Positions 55,715 through 63,500 of a stretch of 64,000 nt of DNA are shown in pieces; position 1 is the stretch's first letter; each line of letters opens with the position of its first letter. A program made the translations under genes and the position numbers. The stretch lies in assembly GCF_002310815.1 (NCBI RefSeq), contig NZ_CP011032.1, forward strand, positions 3,874,001 through 3,938,000, read 5' to 3'. The stretch comes from Pseudoalteromonas tunicata (GTDB lineage: Bacteria; Pseudomonadota; Gammaproteobacteria; Enterobacterales; Alteromonadaceae). The notes beneath the pieces are model-generated. The model worked only from the letters and a program-made list of their open reading frames with translations, made no database searches and was not told where the DNA came from.

Positions 55715-56919
55715 ACTATGCTTTTTTGAACGTTTTGCGTAATGGTCGCCGTTCATTTTTCACCATTTTAGTTACAGCAATTGCCATGACAGCCATTTTA
55801 ACGAGTAGCGGTTTTGCATTATTTACTTACCACTCATTGGCTGAAAAAGCCGCGCGTGATGAAGGTAACATGACCATTAGCCACCCGAAGTTTTTTACCG
55901 ATGAAGAAGATGCGCCAATGGAATTTGGTCTAGCCGGATTTGAAAGTATTCGTGACCAAATGCTCGCCGATGACGAAGTAAAAGCTGTGTTGCCCCGCAT
56001 CAACTTTAATGGTTTGGTGTCGAACGGTGATAAAAGCGCTATTTTTATCGGTCTCGGTGTTGAAGCGCACGAATTTAGAGTCAAAGGGCCATTTTTGAAT
56101 ATGCTCGAAGGCAGCGCCTTATCAAGCTTTACTAATGAAACAGATTTACCACAAGTTGTCTTAGCGCAAGGTTTAGCCCGCAGCTTAAAGGTAAAAGTTG
56201 GTGACGTGATTACCTTACTCAGCACCACCACAGAAGGCGCATTAAATGCCTATGATTTTAGCGTAAAAGGAATTTATACCACTGGCGTACCAGACCTTGA
56301 TAAACGCCAACTTTATATCGACATTGAAAATGCAAAATCACTGATTAATACAGACAAAGTGAGCAGCTTAGCAGTGTATTTATTCGATATTGAAAAAACG
56401 CAAAGCAAATTAAACGACTATGCGGCCCGTGATAGTTCACTGTTATTCACGCCTTGGTGGCAACGTGCATTTTACTATCAATCAGTACGTGATTTATATA
56501 ATCGTATCTTTGGTTTACTCGGTTTCATTATGATTTTAGTAGTGTTTTTCTCTATCTCTAACACCATGGGCATGACAGTGGCTGAACGTACTCGTGAAAT
56601 TGGCACTATTGCCGCAATGGGCAGCTACAAAAGCGAAATCATCCGTAACTTCGCTTTAGAGTCCTGCATTATTGGCCTGATGGGTGCGGCGTTAGGTGTG
56701 GTGTTATCGGGTGTCACGACTTGGGCATTACTGGTTTTTGGTTTAGAGATGCCACCACCACCAGGTAGCAGCCAAGGTTACCCGTTAATGATTGAGTTCT
56801 CATGGCCACTTGCCATTGCCACCAGCTTAATTTTAACCGTGATTTGTATGTTAGCAGCTTTAAAAGCAGCGAATACTGGTTGTAATAAAAATATTACGGA
56901 TGCATTGGCTCATGTTTAA
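55702..56919 (+). CDS. ABC transporter permease (LolC/E-FtsX type)
   Basis: 405 residues with the four-helix LolCE plan: helix at about 15-40, a periplasmic domain (about 45-265), and three helices at about 275-300, 320-345 and 375-395. The segment TVAERTREIGTIAAMGSYKSEIIRNFALES is the coupling region. GGAGG lies 4-5 bases before the start. Only one permease is present, so it probably acts as a homodimer. Confidence 0.9.
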   Translation: MLWLNYAFLNVLRNGRRSFFTILVTAIAMTAILTSSGFALFTYHSLAEKAARDEGNMTISHPKFFTDEEDAPMEFGLAGFESIRDQMLADDEVKAVLPRINFNGLVSNGDKSAIFIGLGVEAHEFRVKGPFLNMLEGSALSSFTNETDLPQVVLAQGLARSLKVKVGDVITLLSTTTEGALNAYDFSVKGIYTTGVPDLDKRQLYIDIENAKSLINTDKVSSLAVYLFDIEKTQSKLNDYAARDSSLLFTPWWQRAFYYQSVRDLYNRIFGLLGFIMILVVFFSISNTMGMTVAERTREIGTIAAMGSYKSEIIRNFALESCIIGLMGAALGVVLSGVTTWALLVFGLEMPPPPGSSQGYPLMIEFSWPLAIATSLILTVICMLAALKAANTGCNKNITDALAHV

Positions 56920-56956
56920 CCATGCGCCAACCTCCCTCAAATCAAAGGATCATATT

Positions 56957-57721
56957 ATGTTTTTCAGTCATTTAAATAAAAAAATACGCCTAAGCACCTT
57001 ACTCACAATCGGTCTATTAAGTATCGGCACATTAGAAGCAGCACCGCTTGATACATTGCAAATTTTAGAAAAAGCAGAACAGTATCGCGTTAAAAACGAA
57101 TCTGCGGTTATTAACTGTGAGGTCGAAGTTTTTAAAGCCGAACAACTACAAAAAACCCGCCTTTACAAAGTATTTGCAGGTACGCAAGAGCGCTCATTGG
57201 TGGTGTTTCAATCACCAGCCGATGCAGGACAAAAAGTATTAATGAAAGGCAAAGATTTTTGGATGTTTATGCCGAAAAGCCGCCGCCCAATTCGTATTAC
57301 CCCAATGCAAAAACTACTCGGTGATGCAGCGCTCGGTGATATTGCAACATTAAGCTGGAGCAAACAATATCAAGTGACCGCGCAGCAACAAACTGATTCA
57401 ACGCTTCATTTTACCCTTGAAGCAAAAACTGATGCCGCCAGCTACCAAAAAATTGAGCTAACCCTTAATAGCCAAGACTCATTTCCGATTAGCGCCGATT
57501 TATACCTGCGCTCTGGCATGTTAGCTAAAACCGCCACCTTTACCCGAGGCGAACGTGATGGCGAAACTCGTGTAGTAGCAATGACCTTACAAGATCAAAT
57601 GAAAACCGATAATAAAACCGTAATTCATTATCGCCAAACCCAAGCGATGGAAATACCCGAGAAACTGTTTAATCCACAAATTTTAATTCGCAGCGACCTA
57701 GAGCAGTTACTTGCTGAATAA
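56957..57721 (+). CDS. LolA-like outer-membrane lipoprotein-sorting protein
   Basis: 254 residues from the ATG at 56957, with AAGGA 8 bases upstream; this start exposes the signal peptide (about 1-29, ending LEAA). The mature part matches the COG2834 LolA-like fold, an open half-barrel that carries acylated cargo: ILEKAEQYRVKNESAVINCEVEVF, SLVVFQSPADAGQKVLMKGKDFWMFMPKSRRPIRITP. It is a paralogue-type rather than the housekeeping LolA. With the LolCDE-like pair it forms a dedicated periplasmic lipid/lipoprotein route. Confidence 0.82.
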   Translation: MFFSHLNKKIRLSTLLTIGLLSIGTLEAAPLDTLQILEKAEQYRVKNESAVINCEVEVFKAEQLQKTRLYKVFAGTQERSLVVFQSPADAGQKVLMKGKDFWMFMPKSRRPIRITPMQKLLGDAALGDIATLSWSKQYQVTAQQQTDSTLHFTLEAKTDAASYQKIELTLNSQDSFPISADLYLRSGMLAKTATFTRGERDGETRVVAMTLQDQMKTDNKTVIHYRQTQAMEIPEKLFNPQILIRSDLEQLLAE

Positions 57722-57731
57722 TTTAAAAAAC

Positions 57732-57756
57732 GGGTTAGCGGCTTTGCTGCTAGCCC
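57732..57756 (+). terminator. Intra-operon hairpin (attenuator or processing site)
   Basis: GGGTTAGC (57732-57739) pairs with GCTAGCCC (57749-57756). It lies between the LolA-like and phosphopantetheinyl transferase genes. No T run follows, so read-through is likely. Confidence 0.4.
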
Positions 57757-57785
57757 TAAAAAGCCCACACTAAGAGTGTAAAAAC

Positions 57786-58568
57786 ATGAATAACACCTTG
57801 TCTTTAAATAAAAACCAAGTGGATGTTTGGCAAGCATTTCCAATGCAATTGCAAGACCCAAGTACACTCGCGCAGTTGCAAAGTTTAGTCACGGTTGAAG
57901 AGCATCAAACCATTTTACAATGCAAACGCCCACTTGAACGCCATACCAAATTAGTAACGCGTGCATTGGCTCGCTATGCTTTAGCGAAGTACCTCACGGT
58001 TGACCCATTAGAAATTGTATTTAAGAAGTCTCTACATGGTAAACCCAGCATTGCGTCACCTGAGTGTGAGTTATCGTTTAATCTCTCACATAGCGCAGAT
58101 TTTGTAATGTGTGCCATTACTAAACAAGCTCAAATTGGTATCGATGTCGAAAAAATCAGATATAAACCTTCATTACTCAAAATGGGTGAAACGGTTTTTA
58201 ACCAGCAAGAACTAACTGATATCGCAAGTTTCACTGGCCCAGCACAGCATCGTCGCTTCTTCGATTACTGGACATTAAAAGAGTCTTTTGTCAAAGCAAC
58301 TGGCGCAGGGTTAACCACACCATTACAGTCGATTACTTGTCAGCCAGGTCATATAAAGGCGCAACTACAGTTGGCGACTGAATTTATCGACCGCGATAAA
58401 CATTGGCAATGTTATCTTTGGCCAATCAGCCAGCAACATCGTTTAGCGATTACATTAGATAAACAACACCCTGAACCGACCGATATTAGGTGCTTTCACT
58501 TTTTCCCGGCAACATCGAACACTCTTTTTGACGTTGCTCCATCCGAGCCTCTCCCTCTGAGCGCGTAA
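57786..58568 (+). CDS. 4'-phosphopantetheinyl transferase (Sfp type)
   Basis: 260 residues. Motifs: LHGKPSI (P1), FNLSHSADFVMCAIT (P2), IGIDVEKI (metal-binding Asp) and FFDYWTLKESFVKATGAGL (the WxxKE(S/A)xxKAxG motif). It attaches the phosphopantetheine arm to carrier proteins. The obvious local substrate is the ACP at 60689. Its presence marks the locus as a secondary-metabolite or specialised-lipid pathway. Confidence 0.92.
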   Translation: MNNTLSLNKNQVDVWQAFPMQLQDPSTLAQLQSLVTVEEHQTILQCKRPLERHTKLVTRALARYALAKYLTVDPLEIVFKKSLHGKPSIASPECELSFNLSHSADFVMCAITKQAQIGIDVEKIRYKPSLLKMGETVFNQQELTDIASFTGPAQHRRFFDYWTLKESFVKATGAGLTTPLQSITCQPGHIKAQLQLATEFIDRDKHWQCYLWPISQQHRLAITLDKQHPEPTDIRCFHFFPATSNTLFDVAPSEPLPLSA

Positions 58569-59608
58569 CAGCGCTCTTCAATTATTAAACTGGCTTCAAA
58601 CCTAAACTATACTCAGTTTACTCATAACTGAGCTAACAATTTAAGCCTAACCTTAGACTTTAACACTCCCTGCAAACTTCATCACCAAGCCAATCAAAAC
58701 CTCAAAACTGGATCATAAATCTATCTAAGGCAACTAAGTTTAACGTTAAGGTATTGGTTTAACTTGCATGTTCCCTTAACACTATCTAGCTAGAGAGAAC
58801 ATTTGATATTTAGCTTTAATTCAGAAACTTAGAAATTACCTTACCCAGAACAAAGTGAGCTATTAAAGCCATTAAATAAAATCCGTCTTAAATCATTCTT
58901 TCTCGAACAAGATAATGTCATTGATAACAAGATAAATTGAATCGCCAAGAGCAAGGCTATGGCGAATTAATGCACAGAGCAGGCTCATAGCTAAAAACAA
59001 AAATCTTGACCATCACAAGACATTAAATTTAGCGGCTTATTGTTCGAAAAAAAGCAAAAGAATACCTTCGTTTTTGCGATTTTAACATCCTAAATTAGCT
59101 ATAAAAACAACATACGATACATCAAAGTTCACCCCTAAAAACAAAATATAATGTTGTAGTTCTGGTGATATTTTTAGGTGGCCAGTTCAAGCAATACAAA
59201 CCTGACTTTATCCATCAGTTAGCCTGTATTTTTTCGTATCCTCGATTTTGGTAAATAAAAATCATAGCCATACGACCCATTCAACTTAAAAACAATCCAT
59301 ATCTTTTTACCATAGCCAAATACCCGCTTTTGATTGATGCCGTTTTCTTTCTTTAATTGATAACTCGGTCAGTTCTGCCCTTATTTCACGATAAAAGTCC
59401 CTAAAAACACTCATAAAAAGCACATAAAAACATTTGGTTTTTCTGAGTGACAACTCAAGTTATTGATATTTAACAGTTATAAAAACAACAGTAAAGCAGG
59501 GGGTTTTCGCAAGGACTTCATACTTTCTCACACCAACAATGCAATCACTCCCAGCGAAAACAACAATACGCTGGCTAACCTAACAATAAGATAAAACAGG
59601 ATTGCACA
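58569..59608. promoter_or_regulatory. 1-kb non-coding region with TAAAAACA repeats and a structured leader
   Basis: No gene was found on either strand. Seven exact copies of TAAAAACA lie on the + strand at 58992, 59102, 59136, 59287, 59402, 59425 and 59480. At 58707-58796 there is a short degenerate relative of the repeat near 17.3 kb. Near the right end, GTTTTCGC (59503-59510) can pair with GCGAAAAC (59554-59561), while CCAGCG (59551-59556) can pair with CGCTGG (59569-59574); the two stems share bases. Confidence 0.5.
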
Positions 59609-59866
59609 ATGAAATTAACTACTTTGACTTCGGCAAAAACAACACTAACAGCCACGTTACTTTTAAGCGCAGTAATTACTTTTACACCTATTAATAGCGC
59701 ACAAGCAGACGAGTCAACAGCAACAACAACCACTCAAAACAGTTATGTATGTGACCCATTCCCTGAGTGTAACGAGCGCCCAACTGCAGATAAAAAGAAT
59801 GAACCACAACCAGCTAATTTCATTGACGTACTCATCCAAAAATTAATTAAAGAATTGAAAAAATAA
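59609..59866 (+). CDS. Small secreted two-cysteine protein
   Basis: 85 residues. Signal peptide (about 1-33, ending SAQA), then a threonine-rich segment, Cys-x5-Cys (VCDPFPECNERP), and a basic amphipathic helix (FIDVLIQKLIKELKK). AGGA lies 7-8 bases before the ATG. First gene of the biosynthetic part, 23 bases before the reductase gene. It is not a recognised family; a role in transport, in signalling or as a structural partner is open. Confidence 0.7.
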   Translation: MKLTTLTSAKTTLTATLLLSAVITFTPINSAQADESTATTTTQNSYVCDPFPECNERPTADKKNEPQPANFIDVLIQKLIKELKK

Positions 59867-59889
59867 CAACAATTTATAGGAACTAAAAA

Positions 59890-60606
59890 ATGAAAGCACT
59901 TGTAATCGGCGGTACATCCGCCATTGGTGAAGGCATCATCAAACAATTAATTGCCAATCAATTTACCGTTGAATTTACCTATAACAGTAATTCAGACAAA
60001 GCTGACACCTTGTGTGCCGCAATGGGGACTCAATGTACTGCTAAACAACTTAATTTAGCCGATGCACAAGCCGTTAACGCCTTCACAGCTGCTTTAACGA
60101 GTGCAGATACACCTGATGTGCTAATCAACGTAGCAGGGATCACCCATGATGCCTTGTCTTTAGGTGATGTAGGTGCGGCACTGGCACACGTACATACCGT
60201 TAATTTTCTATCACCAGCGACAATTTGTAGCAAAGTTGCTCAATTAATGATGGAAAAACGCCAAGGCTCGATTATCAATATCAGCTCAATTGCGGCTAAA
60301 TTTCCTCGCCCTGGCAATGCTGCCTATGGTAGCGCAAAAGCAGCATTAGAGCGCTTTACTGCCACATTAACCCTAGAAATAGCCCGCTTTAAAGTGCGTA
60401 CTTTATGTATTGCCCCAGCCTTTGTTGATACCCCGATGTTTCAGCAATTTGCCCAAGGTCGAGAAAAAGAAATTCTAAAAGCATTACCACTGCGAGAAGT
60501 GCTCAAAGTGGAAGATGTTGCCAATACTGCGATGGCGTTCATCCGCGGAGACATCAAAACCACAGGTATCACATTAGCACTGACCAATGGTCAACCCGTT
60601 TTATAA
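59890..60606 (+). CDS. 3-oxoacyl-ACP reductase-like SDR (ketoreductase)
   Basis: 238 residues. Rossmann motif IGGTSAIGEGI (a TGxxxGxG variant), NVAGIT (NNAG equivalent), catalytic Ser in NISSIAAKF, and YxxxK in YGSAKAA, all intact. FabG-like; would reduce the beta-keto group of an acyl-ACP in the pathway encoded by the following genes. GGAACT lies upstream at suitable spacing. Confidence 0.87.
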   Translation: MKALVIGGTSAIGEGIIKQLIANQFTVEFTYNSNSDKADTLCAAMGTQCTAKQLNLADAQAVNAFTAALTSADTPDVLINVAGITHDALSLGDVGAALAHVHTVNFLSPATICSKVAQLMMEKRQGSIINISSIAAKFPRPGNAAYGSAKAALERFTATLTLEIARFKVRTLCIAPAFVDTPMFQQFAQGREKEILKALPLREVLKVEDVANTAMAFIRGDIKTTGITLALTNGQPVL

Positions 60607-60611
60607 CAACA

Positions 60612-60674
60612 ACTTAAAACTTAAAACTTAAAACTTAAAACTTAAAACTTAAAACTTAAAACTTAAAACTTAAA
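60612..60674. repeat. Heptanucleotide tandem repeat (ACTTAAA)9
   Basis: Nine exact copies of a 7-base unit lie between the reductase stop and the ribosome site (AAGG at 60676-60679) of the carrier-protein gene. Period 7 with no interruption. Confidence 0.95.
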
Positions 60675-60688
60675 TAAGGTAAAAAACT

Positions 60689-61054
60689 ATGAACACTCAA
60701 TCAATCGCTACTATTGCTGCAAACGTTATGTATATCGACGACATCAGTGAAATCGAATTTTCACGCTCACTTTTTAATGATTACTCAATGTCATCATTAG
60801 ATTTTGTTGATTTTGCCTTCGAACTAAAAAGTGAATCAGCAAAAGATTTTACCCCAGACCAATTATGGCCAATCAACTCAATGATGGATAACCCTGAGTT
60901 TTATCAAGCTGGTCAGTGGACTGAAGCAGGTAAAGCGCAATTAACAACTATTTTTGAAGGCTTTCACCCTATCACAGATGACCAATTAAGCGCCGAAGCA
61001 CTGCATAACCTTTTCAGTGTTGATTATGTGCAACATCGCCTAGCGCAAATCTAA
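60689..61054 (+). CDS. Acyl carrier protein-like protein
   Basis: 121 residues, longer than usual ACPs (about 80). The segment SRSLFNDYSMSSLDFVDFAF matches the phosphopantetheine site: acidic residue, then Ser-Leu-Asp with hydrophobic spacing (family pattern D-S-L). The attachment Ser is likely Ser-36 within MSSLD. A C-terminal extension of about 45 residues is unusual. Probably modified by the Sfp-type transferase at 57786. Sits just after the heptamer repeat. Confidence 0.7.
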   Translation: MNTQSIATIAANVMYIDDISEIEFSRSLFNDYSMSSLDFVDFAFELKSESAKDFTPDQLWPINSMMDNPEFYQAGQWTEAGKAQLTTIFEGFHPITDDQLSAEALHNLFSVDYVQHRLAQI

Positions 61055-61071
61055 TTAATGATGGGAGTTCG

Positions 61072-62208
61072 ATGATGAATCCAGTTTATATCAGAGCGAC
61101 CGGGATCCACACAGAACAATATCAAGATTTAAATGCTTTAAATGCGGCGTTCCTTGCGCCGCCAAAGCAAATTGATTTGTCTGATGTTGATATCTACCAA
61201 GCAGCCAATCTCAAGCTAAATCAGCTTGAGCGCCACGCGATTGCCCGGGAAGACCGCTCAATTTTAAATGATTTAGCCACCAGCATTTTAAATGCCAGTG
61301 GCGACATGCTAAGCCATGCCAACAAACTTGCGGGTCTAGATAACGCAGAAGCGACTCCACTTTATGCCGGTACCGATGGCGTGGCTGAATATAGCTTTAG
61401 TGCACTGAGCAAACTCATTGACCGTTTTGGTGATGCCAATACCGCAATGAAAAATCTTGGAATACTGAGCGGCATGACAAATCCAATCAATATGATGCGA
61501 TTTTTATCTACTAACCCGCTTTATCACGCCTCCAAGCGCATGGGCTTAAGGGGCGGCGGCTACCCAATTCGCGGCATGTCATTATCAGGCTTATATGCCA
61601 TTGAAGATGCAATGTCAGATATTGCAGCCAACAGGGCGCAGCAAGGTGTTGTAGTAGCAGCAGCCAGTATGCGTAATTTTGATTCGTTAGTAATTTTTGG
61701 CAAGTTAGGCCTGTTAGACCCACAAAGCGAAGCGGGCACGGTTAATCCATCATACGGTTCTGCGGTTTTACTGCTTGATAACCTAACTGAGGGTGACAAC
61801 GCCTTAGCGCAAGTTTTGCGAGTGTCGAGCCGTTATAACGCCGCGCCATTTCCAAGCGAACAAGATTGGACTTCGTTATTACAAGATGTAGCAGTAAATG
61901 GCATTACACCAGATGTGATTGTGACTTATTGCAATGGCGTTAAAAGCAATGATGCCAATGAACTTGCAGCTATTGAGTCGGTATTTCCAAATACACCACA
62001 ACATAACTACAAATCGTTATTTGGCTATACCAGTAAAGCAAATAATGCCTTGGACTTAGTGACGGCTCTCAGTGATCCGGCAATTCCAACCGGTGCAACT
62101 GTATTAATCAACGGCGCAGGTTTTGGCGTAGGGATTGGATACATAGTGATTAAGAAGTTACGCCACAATTCCTTACCAATGAATCCATCAACTTTGGAGG
62201 CTCAATAA
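61072..62208 (+). CDS. Ketosynthase-like protein lacking the catalytic triad (chain-length-factor-like)
   Basis: 378 residues with the thiolase/KAS fold (NPSYGSAVLLLDNL, GATVLINGAGFGVGIGYIVI). At the position of the active-site Cys there is RGMSLSGLYAIEDA, with no Cys. The HGT and GH histidines are replaced (YCNGVKSNDANE; KSLFGYTSKANN). It is therefore an inactive partner, as chain-length factors are in type II polyketide systems and in aryl-polyene clusters. TAATG overlap with the next gene, an intact ketosynthase. A second ATG at 61075 has better spacing to GGGAG. Confidence 0.8.
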   Translation: MMNPVYIRATGIHTEQYQDLNALNAAFLAPPKQIDLSDVDIYQAANLKLNQLERHAIAREDRSILNDLATSILNASGDMLSHANKLAGLDNAEATPLYAGTDGVAEYSFSALSKLIDRFGDANTAMKNLGILSGMTNPINMMRFLSTNPLYHASKRMGLRGGGYPIRGMSLSGLYAIEDAMSDIAANRAQQGVVVAAASMRNFDSLVIFGKLGLLDPQSEAGTVNPSYGSAVLLLDNLTEGDNALAQVLRVSSRYNAAPFPSEQDWTSLLQDVAVNGITPDVIVTYCNGVKSNDANELAAIESVFPNTPQHNYKSLFGYTSKANNALDLVTALSDPAIPTGATVLINGAGFGVGIGYIVIKKLRHNSLPMNPSTLEAQ

Positions 62209-63491
62209 TGAATAACAATATTTGTATTAGTGCTTACGGCGCAGTGACACCGCTTGGCCATACATTAGATGAAATTAGCCATCATTTACAGCATGGTATT
62301 TCGGGCATTCGTGCAATTAAAAAATTTGATACCAGTACCTACCATACAAAATGGGCAGGTGTGCCTCACCTTGGTAATGACAATATTCATTGGCCGAAAG
62401 CATCTAAACGCGCCAGCAGACCAGGAGAATTACTTTATGCGGATGTCGCAACCGAGCAATTGCTGTCGCAATATAATCCGCTAGCGAATTACGATCCTAG
62501 CCGTATTGGCTGCATTATTGGTGTTGATGAACCATCAATTGACCCTGAACGCTGTGTTGAATTAACTAACATGGTTGGTAGTGATGACATTAATAACCGC
62601 GAAAAAGTAGTGGCCAAAGCGACCGAATATTTCAGAGTATCTGAAATGATAGACCTCGATGTTAGCTCAGTGATCCGCACTATTCAGCGTCGAATTCCAT
62701 TTACTGGTTATACCCGTTGCCATGTCGGTTTATGCTCTGCTTCACTACAAGCATTAGGTATGGCTCGCCAGGCAATTTTAGATGGCAAAGCTGATGCAAT
62801 GATTGTTGGCGGCGTATCTGCAAAAATTACTCCGTTTAACTTAGCGCAACTAGAAGCTGTTGGTGCTGTCTGTGTTGACCCATTACTGGCAGGCACCGAA
62901 CGTTCACGCCCATTTGATATCCGTCGTTCAGGTTTTATGCCTGCCGAAGGTTCAGTGTTATTTATTTTAGAAAAAGAAACTGTAGTTAATGCTCGTAATG
63001 GCAATAATTTATGCCGAATTATGGGATACGGCGCAAGCTTAGCTGCTCAGCATATTGTGGCACCGCACACCGAAGGACGCGAAATGCGTTTATGTATGGA
63101 ACGTGCAATGAAAGAAGCTGATTTACCTTTAGATCAGTATTCGTTCATCAATGCACATGGTACCTCAACTAAGTTAAATGATTTACACGAAACCACCGTG
63201 CTTAGAGAAATCTTTGGCGAAGGAAACGTACCACCTGTTACCTCAACTAAATCAATGCATGGCCATTTAATTGCTGCTGCCGGTGCGATGGAAGTATTAG
63301 GCGTTATCGCTTCATTTCGTGATGATTTTATTCCCGCGGTTACCAATCTAGAGCAGCAAGATCCGGCTATAAAAGTGCCTGTAGTTGCTAAAACGCAGTA
63401 CACAAAATCAAAAAATGTGCTCAAAAACTCGTTTGGTATGGGTGGCTTGGCAGCTTCTTTGGTTTTACAAAATCCAGCAATGCTTGGTTAA
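62208..63491 (+). CDS. Beta-ketoacyl-ACP synthase (ketosynthase)
   Basis: 427 residues, FabF-like. Active-site Cys in VGLCSASLQALG, His in NAHGTSTKLND, His in KSMHGHLIAAAGAMEVLG, and the closing GFGG equivalent SFGMGGLAASLVL. All catalytic residues are present. Would extend an acyl chain on the ACP with a malonyl unit, together with the inactive partner before it. The insertion with VDEPSIDPERCVELTNM is unlike housekeeping FabF, in keeping with a specialised role. Confidence 0.9.
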   Translation: MNNNICISAYGAVTPLGHTLDEISHHLQHGISGIRAIKKFDTSTYHTKWAGVPHLGNDNIHWPKASKRASRPGELLYADVATEQLLSQYNPLANYDPSRIGCIIGVDEPSIDPERCVELTNMVGSDDINNREKVVAKATEYFRVSEMIDLDVSSVIRTIQRRIPFTGYTRCHVGLCSASLQALGMARQAILDGKADAMIVGGVSAKITPFNLAQLEAVGAVCVDPLLAGTERSRPFDIRRSGFMPAEGSVLFILEKETVVNARNGNNLCRIMGYGASLAAQHIVAPHTEGREMRLCMERAMKEADLPLDQYSFINAHGTSTKLNDLHETTVLREIFGEGNVPPVTSTKSMHGHLIAAAGAMEVLGVIASFRDDFIPAVTNLEQQDPAIKVPVVAKTQYTKSKNVLKNSFGMGGLAASLVLQNPAMLG

Positions 63492-63500
63492 GGATGCATG

